Source of the DNA: JAUWGC01 sp963753055
Lineage (GTDB): Bacteria > Bacteroidota > Bacteroidia > Bacteroidales > B18-G4
Reading direction: 5' to 3'
DNA: 64,000 nt
Assembly: GCA_963753055.1 (NCBI GenBank)
Contig: CAVWAP010000004.1
Coordinates: 620,001-684,000, forward strand
Both the position numbers and the translations under genes were made by a program. This document shows positions 17,128 to 25,837 of the stretch, piece by piece (the first letter of the stretch is position 1; each line of letters begins with the position of its first letter). Below the pieces are notes generated by a model. The model made no database searches. It had not been told where the DNA came from and worked only from the letters and a program-made list of their open reading frames with translations.

Positions 17128-18339
17128 ATGGCTACAACAAACTATTTCATGCCGGATAAAAAATATTCTAAGCTATTTATTGCTCTTCCTGTTATGAATG
17201 AGTTGCATTACTTACCAGCTCTGATGCATTCAATAGAACAGCAAGAAATCAATGACATTGAGTTATTTGTTTGTGTGAACCAACCGGATCAATGGTGGAC
17301 TGAGGATTCCGGGTTGGAGCGTTGTCTTAACAACCAGGAGACTATTTCATACCTTAAGACTTTTAAGGACTTTCCTGTAAAGGTTATTGATAGGAGCTCT
17401 AAAGGCCATGGGTGGAGAGGAAAAGAGTATGGAGTGGGCTGGGCCCGCAAGACAGTTATGGATGCCATAAATCAAGTTGCTGATCCGGATGACATTATTA
17501 TAAGCCTTGATGCAGATACGGTCTTTTACCCTGCTTATTTTTCTACTTTACTGGAAAGCTTTAACACTTACCGGGATGCAGTTGCCATGGCAGTCCCTTA
17601 TTATCATCCCCTGGTTAATGATGAGGAAGCTAACAAAGCCATGCTAAGGTATGAGATCTATATGCGGAATTATAATATTAACCTTTTACGGATTGATAGT
17701 CCATTTGCATTTACAGCATTGGGTTCAGCGATGGTGTTGCCGGTTTGGGCATATAGGGCAATTAAGGGAATGACACCGAAAAAGAGTGGTGAGGATTTCT
17801 ATTTTTTACAAAAACTGAGAAAATTTGGAAAGATTTTGGTCTGGAACGATGAAAAGGTATATCCGGGAACGCGATTTTCAGACAGGGTGTTTTTTGGTAC
17901 CGGACCTGCCATGATCAAGGGGAGAGCAGGAGATTGGGACAGCTATCCCATTTATCATTATTCATTGTTTGATAATGTGGAAACCACATACAGGCAATTT
18001 GAGAACTTGTATGATGATATCCAGGCCAAAACACCTTTGGGTTCGTTCCTGAAAGATATATTTAAGGAAGAAAACATCTGGGGGCCACTTAAAAGCAATA
18101 GTAAAACAAAGGAACAGTTTATCAGGGCCTGTCATCATAAGCTTGATGGACTGAGGATTTTGCAATACCTGAAATCGTCGCAACCCTCACTTGAGAAAAC
18201 TGATAAGGAATGTTTGATAGAGAATTTCAACGGGATGCTCCCGGTGATTGATCTTGACAAAGTTGAGGTTCTCAACAATATACGTAACTTGCTTGTTCAG
18301 AAAGAAGAGCAGTATCAACAATCGGTGGTCATTCACTAA
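17128..18339 (+). CDS. Glycosyltransferase family 2-like protein
   Basis: This is a 403-residue GT-A fold glycosyltransferase. The N-terminal strand LFIALPVMNELHYLPALMHSIEQQ and the metal-binding DxD in IISLDADTVFYP (near residue 130) define the family. A later SGEDFYFLQKLRKFGK segment resembles the acceptor-side ED motif. There are no membrane helices, so it is cytoplasmic. An in-frame ATG at 17149 (MPDKKYSKLF) is an alternative start that would fit the promoter-like box better. The next gene, miaA, begins within a few bases of its stop, so they share a transcript. Donor and acceptor are unknown. Confidence 0.75.
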   Translation: MATTNYFMPDKKYSKLFIALPVMNELHYLPALMHSIEQQEINDIELFVCVNQPDQWWTEDSGLERCLNNQETISYLKTFKDFPVKVIDRSSKGHGWRGKEYGVGWARKTVMDAINQVADPDDIIISLDADTVFYPAYFSTLLESFNTYRDAVAMAVPYYHPLVNDEEANKAMLRYEIYMRNYNINLLRIDSPFAFTALGSAMVLPVWAYRAIKGMTPKKSGEDFYFLQKLRKFGKILVWNDEKVYPGTRFSDRVFFGTGPAMIKGRAGDWDSYPIYHYSLFDNVETTYRQFENLYDDIQAKTPLGSFLKDIFKEENIWGPLKSNSKTKEQFIRACHHKLDGLRILQYLKSSQPSLEKTDKECLIENFNGMLPVIDLDKVEVLNNIRNLLVQKEEQYQQSVVIH

Positions 18340-18351
18340 GTGGCAGATGAA

Positions 18352-19236
18352 ATGAATAAACAGGATAAAACCATGATTGTAATTCTTGGTCCCACGGCCA
18401 CAGGCAAGACAAGATTAGCTGCTCAAATTGCTTCAAGGATCGGTGCGGAAATCATCAGTGCTGATTCAAGGCAGGTATACAGGGGGATGGATATTGGAAC
18501 CGGAAAGGATTATGATGATTATATGGTTGGTGACCAACAAATCCCTTATCACCTGATAGATATTGTTGAACCGGGGACTGAATATAATGTTTATCGGTAT
18601 CAAGAAGACTTTATCAAGGCCTATCACGATATAACAGGTAGAGGGAAAAGGGTTATTCTTTGCGGTGGTACCGGCATGTACCTGGAAGCGGTTTTAAAAG
18701 GCTATCATTTAGTAAAGGTGCCTGTTAATCAAGAGCTAAGAGATGAATTAGGACACAAGAATAACATTGAGCTTATTGAAATGCTGGAAAGCTTCAAGCA
18801 ATTGCATAATGTTACAGACACAGGTGATAGAAAACGATTAATCAGAGCAATAGAGATTCAACACTATTATCGTGAACATCCCGATTTGATAAAGGATTAC
18901 CCAAAGATTCCATATCACATAAAAGGAGTACATTATCCTCGAGATGTCATTCGTGCCAGGATTACCAAACGATTAAATGAAAGATTGGAGTCAGGTATGA
19001 TTGAGGAGGTGAAGGGACTGATTGACAAGGGTATTGATCCTGATCGATTAAAGTTTTATGGACTGGAATATAAATACATCACCCAGTATTTGCTGAATGA
19101 ACTGACATATGATGACATGGCCCGTTTATTAAATACGGCGATCCATCAGTTTGCTAAAAGGCAGATGACATGGTTCAGGAGGATGGAGAGGAATGGATTT
19201 GATATAGAGTGGCTGGATGGAACAAATAGTAAATAG
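18352..19236 (+). CDS. miaA: tRNA dimethylallyltransferase
   Basis: This enzyme adds a dimethylallyl group to N6 of A37 in tRNAs that read UNN codons. The P-loop ILGPTATGKTRLAA and the substrate motif ISADSRQVYRGMDIGTGKD are at the N-terminus. GGTGMYLEAVLKG and the C-terminal KRQMTWFRRM are also standard. I chose the ATG at 18352. A GTG at 18340, directly after the upstream stop, would add four residues. The length of about 295 residues is normal. It is cotranscribed with the GT2 gene and followed by a strong terminator. Confidence 0.95.
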   Translation: MNKQDKTMIVILGPTATGKTRLAAQIASRIGAEIISADSRQVYRGMDIGTGKDYDDYMVGDQQIPYHLIDIVEPGTEYNVYRYQEDFIKAYHDITGRGKRVILCGGTGMYLEAVLKGYHLVKVPVNQELRDELGHKNNIELIEMLESFKQLHNVTDTGDRKRLIRAIEIQHYYREHPDLIKDYPKIPYHIKGVHYPRDVIRARITKRLNERLESGMIEEVKGLIDKGIDPDRLKFYGLEYKYITQYLLNELTYDDMARLLNTAIHQFAKRQMTWFRRMERNGFDIEWLDGTNSK

Positions 19237-19250
19237 CAAATAACAAATAA

Positions 19251-19280
19251 AAAAGGGCGCCCGCAGGGCGCCCTTTTTTT
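19251..19280 (+). terminator. Bidirectional intrinsic terminator between miaA and the lipoprotein gene
   Basis: The stem GGGCGCCC (19255-19262) pairs with GGGCGCCC (19266-19273) around a GCA loop, with A-runs on the left and seven T on the right. It can end both the miaA transcript and the convergent lipoprotein transcript. Confidence 0.9.
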
Positions 19281-19297
19281 GAAATATTTTTTTCGAA

Positions 19298-20188
19298 TTA
19301 TGGTTGCTGAACTTTTATGTCAAGTGTGATAGTGCCAGCCTGTCCTGCTTCGATAGCAGTTACTTTGATTAAAGCATAACGGCCATCTGCAGTCATCACT
19401 CCAAGAACGTCATCAACACTTAAGTTACCAATCTTGGTCTCATCAGCCCCGGTTGCAGCAGCAATAATAGGTCCATCATTATCTATCTGGTCAAAGTCAT
19501 CGCCGGTAACAGTTGTTTCTGTGAATTTGGTATCATTCAGGGTTGTCCAACCTGCAACAGCAGGATATACTGTTGGAGTTGCAGCATCCGCAGGTGATGC
19601 CAGCGTAGCACTTGTAGAAATGCCAAACCAATAAAGAAAATCAATCTTGGCCTGGTTCAGGGTCGCGTCGGCAATCTTATATACAGTTCCATCAATGGTT
19701 GCAAATGAACTACCATGTGTCAGGTTATCATAGGATCCTAGGATTTTCATTGTATAGGTGTCGATAGGACCGGATGCCTCTTCAGTAGTAATGACAATGC
19801 TGGTTGAACTTGACTGTCCGTCATTGTCTATTGCGGTGAATTGAAGGTTCTCACTGCCTGGTACACCTGCTGCAGTGAATTCTACTGTTATATAAATAGA
19901 TGATTCATTTACAGGAAAGTCAACGGTATTTGGTATGTTATTGAATGTTCTGACAACCCTTAAGGTTGCAATGTTCTTCTTTGAATCTGGATTTTCAGCA
20001 ACGTAAACAATTACTTTGAAAACAGAGTCAACTTCTACTGTTGCGTCTTTAGAAATGTATCCTGTTGAATCAACAAGATAAATCACAGGTTTCTGAACTG
20101 GTGGATCATCCTCATCCTTGGTACAGGCAGTAAAAACCACGCTACCTGCCATCATCAGTAATACAAATAATTTAATCGCTTTTTTCAT
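19298..20188 (-). CDS. Predicted lipoprotein, tandem Ig-like/PKD-type beta domains
   Basis: I do not recognise a named family. The 296-residue protein has a lipoprotein signal peptide with lipobox VFTAC (Cys near residue 21) followed by Thr-Lys-Asp-Glu-Asp-Asp, an acidic run after the Cys of the kind that can direct lipoproteins to the surface in Bacteroidota. The rest is rich in beta-strand patterns, Thr, Val and Asp, with about residues 35-135 forming one domain and 140-295 a second. The first domain is similar in layout to the neighbouring 137-residue lipoprotein (20429-20842). It has its own promoter box upstream and shares a terminator with miaA. Function unknown. Confidence 0.7.
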   Translation of the reverse strand: MKKAIKLFVLLMMAGSVVFTACTKDEDDPPVQKPVIYLVDSTGYISKDATVEVDSVFKVIVYVAENPDSKKNIATLRVVRTFNNIPNTVDFPVNESSIYITVEFTAAGVPGSENLQFTAIDNDGQSSSTSIVITTEEASGPIDTYTMKILGSYDNLTHGSSFATIDGTVYKIADATLNQAKIDFLYWFGISTSATLASPADAATPTVYPAVAGWTTLNDTKFTETTVTGDDFDQIDNDGPIIAAATGADETKIGNLSVDDVLGVMTADGRYALIKVTAIEAGQAGTITLDIKVQQP

Positions 20189-20240
20189 AACATTCTAATT
20201 AGATTTATATTCTGGATTAATTCTATACAAAACGAGTTTG

Positions 20241-20248
20241 CAAAATTA
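20241..20248 (-). promoter_or_regulatory. -7 promoter box (TAATTTTG, minus strand) for the 296-residue lipoprotein
   Basis: It is a perfect TAnnTTTG match on the minus strand, 52 bases upstream of the ATG at 20188. The rest of the 240-base gap 20189-20428 holds only the wide hairpin noted separately. Confidence 0.45.
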
Positions 20249-20310
20249 TATAAATTTTCCAAGTATGTAACGGTGAATTTTATAAATTATTGGAGGAGGT
20301 GAAAACCAAA

Positions 20311-20347
20311 CATCCGGGCGTTGTATAATTATCCAATCGTCCGGATG
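20311..20347. other. Inverted repeat in the gap between the two lipoprotein genes
   Basis: CATCCGG (20311-20317) pairs with CCGGATG (20341-20347) across a 23-base loop. It lies 3' of the 137-residue lipoprotein gene. Without a T-run on the minus strand it is a weak terminator candidate or a protein-binding palindrome. Confidence 0.35.
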
Positions 20348-20428
20348 CCTGAATTCTATAATCCAGAATAAAATCTTTAAGAAGAAAATGGATGTAATAT
20401 ATTTGGGATTGGCTGAAGGTGGTACTGC

Positions 20429-20842
20429 TTATTCTGTAGTAATGACAAGGCTCTCTTGATTAACTCTTCCTTGTTTGTCTGTTAAAATGAATTCAAAGAC
20501 TTCTTCACCTGTGCTAAATTGTGCACAAAAACGAAGATCTAACCATAAGTTTGGTCCTTCAATCTTGAACGTAGTATCCCAGGCTTGCATTTTAAAAACC
20601 CTTATTATTTTTAACTCATCAAGTTCATTCTGAGTAAAAGGATTCTTTTCTGACCAGATCTTTACTTTGAATTCTTCAGTTGTAGCCATTGTTACATCAG
20701 CACTGACACAATCATCTTCCTCAAGAATATTGAGGATAGGGTTGAGGTCAAGCACAGGCTTGGTTTCCTCTTTTGTGCAGGAAGTGAATGCTACAATACC
20801 CACCAGTAAGAATACTTTAAAAAGTGTTAGTAGTTTTCCCAT
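20429..20842 (-). CDS. Small predicted lipoprotein related to its downstream neighbour
   Basis: This is a 137-residue protein with signal peptide and lipobox AFTSC (Cys near residue 22) followed by TKEETKPV. The single domain ends in LVITTE, which lines up with IVITTE at the end of the first domain of the 296-residue lipoprotein on the same strand. The VEVDSVFKVIVYVAENP segment there also corresponds to TEEFKVKIWSEKNP here. It therefore looks like a one-domain paralogue. Sequence after the stop shows no further likeness to the second domain, so I see no evidence for a recent truncating mutation. Function unknown. Confidence 0.65.
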   Translation of the reverse strand: MGKLLTLFKVFLLVGIVAFTSCTKEETKPVLDLNPILNILEEDDCVSADVTMATTEEFKVKIWSEKNPFTQNELDELKIIRVFKMQAWDTTFKIEGPNLWLDLRFCAQFSTGEEVFEFILTDKQGRVNQESLVITTE

Positions 20843-20902
20843 GATCCATAAATTTGTTAGAGTACAGTGAACAATTGTAGTGCTTTGTTTAACTTCTGGT
20901 TA

Positions 20903-20910
20903 CAAATATA
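20903..20910 (-). promoter_or_regulatory. -7 promoter box (TATATTTG, minus strand) for the 137-residue lipoprotein
   Basis: It is a perfect TAnnTTTG match on the minus strand, 60 bases before the ATG at 20842. Confidence 0.5.
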
Positions 20911-21008
20911 ATAAAAAAACAGCCAGTATATTTTCTGAAATTATCTAAGTATTTATACGGATGGATCTCGAGGTATAAATGCCCTGAATGATCAGTGTGC
21001 CTGTCTGC

Positions 21009-21656
21009 CTAATCGTTTGCTCTGTCCTCCAGTAATGGTACAAACCGGAAAGATCCGTGTTTTTCTTCCCTGAAATCAGTTTCTGACTTTTTGTCAATGC
21101 TTAACATCTCCTGGATCTCTGATCCGCCAACAGGTATGACCAGTCTGCCTCCGACTTTTAACTGTTTGAGCAATTCATCCGGAATATCAGGGGCTGCAGC
21201 TGTTATTAGTATCTTATCGAATGGGGCAAATGTGGGGAGGCCCTTATAACCATCACCATAGAATAACCTGGGCCGGTAACCTAATTTTGGCATTAAGCCC
21301 CTGGTTTTTTCGAATAACTTTTTTTGTCTCTCAACTGAGAAAACCTTGGCACCCATTTCAAGCAACACACATGCCTGGTATCCGGAGCCAGTGCCAATTT
21401 CAAGGACTTTTTCTCCTTTTTTAACCTCTAATAGTTCAGTCTGAAAAGCTACAGTATAGGGTTGTGAAATGGTCTGGCCAGACCCTATTGGAAAGGGTTT
21501 GTCCTGATAGGCAAATTCAAGAAATGAAGAATCTAAAAACAAATGCCTTGGGATTTTACCCATCGCTTCTAATACAAATTCATCTTTGATCCCTTTGTTC
21601 TTAATTTCACTAATTAGTTGTTGTCTCAGTCCTTTATGCCTGAAAGTGTCGATCAT
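21009..21656 (-). CDS. pcm: Protein-L-isoaspartate O-methyltransferase
   Basis: This enzyme methylates isoaspartyl residues in damaged proteins with S-adenosylmethionine, starting their repair. The 215-residue protein has the SAM-binding motif VLEIGTGSGYQACVLLEMG, the upstream PFPIGSGQTISQPYTVAF substrate region and GGRLVIPVGG near the C-terminus. It has no signal peptide. It is a stand-alone gene, divergent from the MocA-type oxidoreductase gene. Confidence 0.95.
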   Translation of the reverse strand: MIDTFRHKGLRQQLISEIKNKGIKDEFVLEAMGKIPRHLFLDSSFLEFAYQDKPFPIGSGQTISQPYTVAFQTELLEVKKGEKVLEIGTGSGYQACVLLEMGAKVFSVERQKKLFEKTRGLMPKLGYRPRLFYGDGYKGLPTFAPFDKILITAAAPDIPDELLKQLKVGGRLVIPVGGSEIQEMLSIDKKSETDFREEKHGSFRFVPLLEDRAND

Positions 21657-21721
21657 AGTCTGTAATCATAAAATACAGCACGAAAGTAATAAAATCGAAT
21701 CTGATGTTAAGTGAAAAAAAT

Positions 21722-21729
21722 TACATTTG
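21722..21729 (+). promoter_or_regulatory. -7 promoter box (TACATTTG) for the Gfo/Idh/MocA gene
   Basis: It matches TAnnTTTG, 16 bases before the ATG at 21746, in the divergent gap with pcm. Confidence 0.45.
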
Positions 21730-21745
21730 CAGAAATTTTTAATAC

Positions 21746-22735
21746 ATGCTGAAAATAGGAGTTCTTGGAGCAGGCCATTTGGGCAAGATACATCTCAAAT
21801 GCATAAAACAGATATCTGATTTTGAACTTGTTGGCTTTTATGATCCGGATGAAGGGATTGCGAAGGTAGTTGAGGAGGAATTTGAGATCAAATCATTCCG
21901 CTCTATTGATGAAATCATCGATGCTGTTGATGTGGTTGATATTGTGACACCTACGGTATCTCATTTTGAATGTGCGTCAAAAGCATTGAAGAGATTTAAG
22001 CATGTATTTATAGAAAAACCCATTGTAACAACAACCGAGGAGGCAAAGGCTTTAATCGAACTTGCAGAAGAAGCTAATATCAAGGTTCAGGTGGGTCACG
22101 TCGAGCGCTTTAATCCGGCTTTCATGGCTGCAGAACCTTTCTTCGAACAACCAATGTTCATCGAAACACACAGGCTGGCACAATTCAACCCCAGAGGTAC
22201 TGATGTTCCTGTCGTCCTTGATCTGATGATACATGATCTTGACATCGTCCAAAGTGTTGTCCAATCAGAGGTGAAACGCATCAGCGCTAGTGGCGTCAAA
22301 GTGATCAGCGATACCCCGGATATTGCCAATGCCAGGATAGAATTCGCCAACGGGTGTGTTGCCAATCTTACTGCCAGCAGAATTTCTATGAAGAATATGA
22401 GAAAATCAAGGTTTTTTCAAAAAGATGCATATATCTCTGTCGACTTTCTTGATAAACAGGTTGAAATTATCAGGATGAAGGATGCAGATCCTGCCAATGA
22501 GGACCCATTTGCCATGATTTTCGATATGGGGGAAGGCAAAGAGAAGAAGCAGCTTTTTTTTGAGAAACCTGAAGTGCATCCAATAAATGCCATTCAAACA
22601 GAGCTGGAAAGCTTCTATAGGGCTATTGTTGAGGATGTTACGCCACCTGTAACTATTTTTGATGGTTATAATGCACTTGACATTGCATACCGGATAATGA
22701 ATGAGATTAATCAATCCATAAAAAAGATTACGTAG
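21746..22735 (+). CDS. Gfo/Idh/MocA family oxidoreductase
   Basis: This is a cytoplasmic NAD(P)-dependent oxidoreductase of 329 residues. The Rossmann start GVLGAGHLGKIHLKCI, VDIVTPTVSHF and the conserved EKPIVTT (Lys near residue 93) are at the N-terminus. The C-terminal half is the alpha/beta substrate domain with HDLDIVQS supplying the usual His. Members act on sugars, inositols or biliverdin-like substrates. Here the downstream lipoprotein and sugar transferase genes hint at sugar nucleotide or envelope metabolism, but the gap to them and the lack of partner genes keep this open. Confidence 0.85.
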   Translation: MLKIGVLGAGHLGKIHLKCIKQISDFELVGFYDPDEGIAKVVEEEFEIKSFRSIDEIIDAVDVVDIVTPTVSHFECASKALKRFKHVFIEKPIVTTTEEAKALIELAEEANIKVQVGHVERFNPAFMAAEPFFEQPMFIETHRLAQFNPRGTDVPVVLDLMIHDLDIVQSVVQSEVKRISASGVKVISDTPDIANARIEFANGCVANLTASRISMKNMRKSRFFQKDAYISVDFLDKQVEIIRMKDADPANEDPFAMIFDMGEGKEKKQLFFEKPEVHPINAIQTELESFYRAIVEDVTPPVTIFDGYNALDIAYRIMNEINQSIKKIT

Positions 22736-22833
22736 ATTCTTACCCATTGTGGAAAATATGTTCCTTTTTCATACAATATAGAATGGTTTTTAGCGTTGAT
22801 TTTTTTTAGATGCCCCAAATCAGGACCAATTAC

Positions 22834-23787
22834 ATGAATCGCTTGAGAAAGTTAATCATTATCCTTCCCTTGGTACTTTTATTCGTGTCCTCCATCTCCT
22901 GTAGAAAATTTGAAGGGGATCAAACTATCCCAGCCTATATCAAGATCGATTCGATGACCCTGAAGACGGATTACAATACAGAAGGAGCTAATACACAGAA
23001 GATACAGACAATCTGGATTTATGTTAACGACAACCTGGAAGGAATTTATGAATTGCCGGTATATGCGCCAATTCTTGCACGGGATTTTAATAAGCTTACT
23101 CTTCAGGGGGGTATTCATATCAATGGCATAGCAGGCACCAGGGCCCCATATCCATTTTATGAGTCTATCATACAGGATGTTGTGTTAAAAGAAAATACTG
23201 TATTGGACATTAATGGCGGTTACATGGTAACTGGAAACGACTCTACCCCATTGATCTCTGAAACATCATATTATAGCAATTGTGTATTTGTCTGGATCGA
23301 AGATTTTGAAGACCCGAGTGTCGGTCTTGACAGTATTACTCCCAGCACTGTTGACATACACAGAACAGCACCCGCGAACAATCCTGAAGCTTATCTTTCA
23401 CCAGATTCACACTATTCAGGTTACATAGAATTAAGTGCTGACAAGTCATATTTTAAGATTGCAACCAATGTTGGCACAGGTGAAGGATTTGAATTACCCC
23501 AGGCTAACAACTGGCCTATTTTCCTTGAAATTGATTATAAATGCAACATGCCATTCGAAGTAGGCGTTTATGCTAATGACTATTCACAGGTTATTGAATA
23601 TCCCCTGGTTGGAGTAAATCCATCTGAGGGATGGAATAAAATCTATATCAATCTGAAACCAATTGTGAACCACTCAGTGAATGCTGATGATTTTAACATA
23701 TATCTCGACGGCTCATTACCGGAGGGAATGCAAAAAGGAGAAATTTATCTCGACAACATCAAGTTATTATACAGAAGTAGTCAATGA
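22834..23787 (+). CDS. Predicted lipoprotein, unknown family
   Basis: This is about 317 residues with a lipoprotein signal peptide and lipobox SSISC followed by RKFEGD. I chose the ATG at 22834 because it places the basic residues directly before the hydrophobic core. An upstream ATG at 22810 would add eight residues. The mature part reads as beta-sandwich modules: YIKIDSMTLKTDY, a stretch of short strands, then a region resembling a carbohydrate-binding jelly roll (SYFKIATNV, GWNKIYINLKPI, GEIYLDNIKLLY). The stop overlaps the sugar transferase start by four bases, so the two are translationally coupled. I see no enzyme motif. Confidence 0.7.
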   Translation: MNRLRKLIIILPLVLLFVSSISCRKFEGDQTIPAYIKIDSMTLKTDYNTEGANTQKIQTIWIYVNDNLEGIYELPVYAPILARDFNKLTLQGGIHINGIAGTRAPYPFYESIIQDVVLKENTVLDINGGYMVTGNDSTPLISETSYYSNCVFVWIEDFEDPSVGLDSITPSTVDIHRTAPANNPEAYLSPDSHYSGYIELSADKSYFKIATNVGTGEGFELPQANNWPIFLEIDYKCNMPFEVGVYANDYSQVIEYPLVGVNPSEGWNKIYINLKPIVNHSVNADDFNIYLDGSLPEGMQKGEIYLDNIKLLYRSSQ

Positions 23788-25202
23788 ATAAAAATTTACA
23801 GGTCTTCAAGTATGTAATATTTGATTTTATTGCTGCTGCAATAGCCTGGAGCCTCTTTTTTATTTACAGGAAGTACGCAATTGATCCTGATATTTTCCAG
23901 CACCTCAATGAACAGGTGTTTTCGGACAATAATTTCTACCTGGGCATTACCCTGATCCCCCTGTTTTGGTTAATCTTATATGTTCTTGTTGGTACCTACC
24001 GAAAGATCTACCGCAAATCAAGGCTGAAGGAGTTGGGACAAACTTTGTTAATTACATTAATCGGTGTTACGATTATCTTTTTTGCACTTATCCTTGATGA
24101 CGTAATCGTCTCATATCGATCCTATTACCAGTCCTTCCTGGCTTTGCTCGGACTGCATTTCTTTTTTACTTACACCTTCCGGCTCATCTTAACTTCTAAT
24201 TCGGTAAGGAAGATCCACAAGAAGATCATTGGGTTCAACACCATTATCGTTGGTAGCAATGGCAATGCTTTATCCATCTTCCATGATATTGAGAATCAGG
24301 AAAAATCATCAGGAAATAAGTTTATTGGTTTTCTTAATGTCTTCGACTATGATTCTTATAAAATAAAGGATTTTCTGCCTCACCTGGGTAATTATAAAGA
24401 CCTCAAGAGGATTATTCACGAATATGAAGTGATGGAAGTTATTATTGCCATCGAAAGGTCTGAACGAAAAACCATTGAAGATATCATTACCTTGCTTGAA
24501 GACCAGGATGTAATTATTAAAGTCATTCCTGATATGCAGGATATCCTGCTGGGAAGTGTGAAAATGTCTTCTGTCTTTCATACACCGCTGATCCAGATTA
24601 CATCCGATCTGTTGCCTGACTGGCAACAATCCATTAAAAGACTACTTGATATTGTAGTATCGATCGTTGCTATTATCCTGTTGATCCCAGCTTACCTGTT
24701 TGTTGCCATTGGCATAGTTTTTACATCCAGGGGGCCTATCTTTTACTCTCAGGAGAGGATTGGCATCAATGGTATGCCTTTTAAGATGCATAAGTTCCGG
24801 TCCATGTACAAGGATGCAGAAAAAAACGGTCCCCAGTTATCCTCTGAGAATGACCCGCGTATTACACCTTTTGGACGATTCCTGAGAAAGGTAAGGCTTG
24901 ATGAGATCCCTCAGTTCTATACCGTTTTGAAAGGTGATATGTCACTTGTTGGACCACGTCCTGAAAGGCAATATTACATTGAACAAATTACATCCAGGGA
25001 GCCTCATTACCGGCTATTGCACAAAGTAAAGCCAGGGATCACCTCATGGGGACAGGTGAAGTACGGTTATGCCTCAGATGTGGATGAAATGGTTGAGCGC
25101 CTAAAGTATGATATCCTCTATATTGAGAATATGTCCATTGCCATGGATTTTAAAATATTAATATACACTGTTTTGATCGTGCTTCAAGGTAGGGGGAAAT
25201 AA
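23784..25202 (+). CDS. Exopolysaccharide polyprenyl glycosylphosphotransferase (bacterial sugar transferase)
   Basis: This is an initiating phosphoglycosyltransferase that loads a hexose-1-phosphate onto undecaprenyl phosphate. The 472-residue protein has four N-terminal transmembrane helices, a CoA-binding-like central domain (IVGSNGNALSIFHDI to about residue 270), a re-entrant membrane helix (LLDIVVSIVAIILLIPAYLF) and the C-terminal sugar transferase domain. Catalytic signatures are MHKFRSM, RKVRLDEIPQF and DMSLVGPRPE. It belongs with the WcaJ/WbaP-like enzymes. It is coupled to the lipoprotein gene upstream, and no polymerase, flippase or other glycosyltransferase is adjacent, so the polymer it starts must be completed by genes elsewhere. 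Confidence 0.92.
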   Translation: MNKNLQVFKYVIFDFIAAAIAWSLFFIYRKYAIDPDIFQHLNEQVFSDNNFYLGITLIPLFWLILYVLVGTYRKIYRKSRLKELGQTLLITLIGVTIIFFALILDDVIVSYRSYYQSFLALLGLHFFFTYTFRLILTSNSVRKIHKKIIGFNTIIVGSNGNALSIFHDIENQEKSSGNKFIGFLNVFDYDSYKIKDFLPHLGNYKDLKRIIHEYEVMEVIIAIERSERKTIEDIITLLEDQDVIIKVIPDMQDILLGSVKMSSVFHTPLIQITSDLLPDWQQSIKRLLDIVVSIVAIILLIPAYLFVAIGIVFTSRGPIFYSQERIGINGMPFKMHKFRSMYKDAEKNGPQLSSENDPRITPFGRFLRKVRLDEIPQFYTVLKGDMSLVGPRPERQYYIEQITSREPHYRLLHKVKPGITSWGQVKYGYASDVDEMVERLKYDILYIENMSIAMDFKILIYTVLIVLQGRGK

Positions 25203-25204
25203 TC

Positions 25205-25795
25205 CTATAACTGCCCGTTTTCAATCATCAGGACAATCAATTCTATTTCTTTGTCTTCTCCTTCAGGATCATAATCCATTTTTAGATTATAGCCAAAAAT
25301 TTTAGCAAAGGCCTGCCACCAGAAAGCAACAAACCTTCCTCTGAAATCCTGGACCATTTCATATGAGCTATTACCTGTTTCCCTTGATACTAGCTTGATC
25401 AAGATCTTTCCCTGGGAGAAAGTTAGCTTTTTAAGTTCATCACCATACTCCTCCTTCAACTCATCTTCAGCTTTTTTCATAATCTTCTTGCGTTCTTTCT
25501 TATCAGGAGTATTAATCAGGATTTCTTCATATTCCCTGTATTTGATACCGGCAAGCCTGGCATAAGGATAGACTTTTTTTACATTCCTGACAAGCTTGGA
25601 ATACCTTTTTGCCTGTCGTTTGGTTTTAACTACTCTGTATGAAAAAATGTATACATCCTTCAGGGGAACAATTGGAAGGGTATCACCATCTATGATGCGG
25701 GCATATACAACGATCCTGTCTTCTTCCTGTGCACACAGGCTTGTGGCTATAATGGTGAAAATTAAAGTGTATACAAATCTTTTCATGACTACCAT
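25205..25795 (-). CDS. DUF4294 family exported protein
   Basis: This is a 196-residue protein of a family confined largely to Bacteroidota, function unknown. It begins with an exported-type signal peptide ending near SLCAQEE. The family core is YPYARLAGIKYREYEEIL, a charged helical stretch (residues 95-125) and GNSSYEMVQDFRGRFVAFWWQ. A periplasmic location is inferred. It is convergent with the sugar transferase gene with only two bases between the stops, and lies 3' of clpX on the same strand. Confidence 0.8.
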   Translation of the reverse strand: MVVMKRFVYTLIFTIIATSLCAQEEDRIVVYARIIDGDTLPIVPLKDVYIFSYRVVKTKRQAKRYSKLVRNVKKVYPYARLAGIKYREYEEILINTPDKKERKKIMKKAEDELKEEYGDELKKLTFSQGKILIKLVSRETGNSSYEMVQDFRGRFVAFWWQAFAKIFGYNLKMDYDPEGEDKEIELIVLMIENGQL

Positions 25796-25837
25796 GCATA
25801 GTCATAACTCAAAAATTATGCCTAAAATTGTTTGGTG

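Noticed and set aside
20429..20842. The 137-residue lipoprotein as a truncated pseudogene of its neighbour
   Set aside because: Translated sequence beyond the stop shows no likeness to the second domain of the neighbour, so there is no sign of a recent nonsense change.
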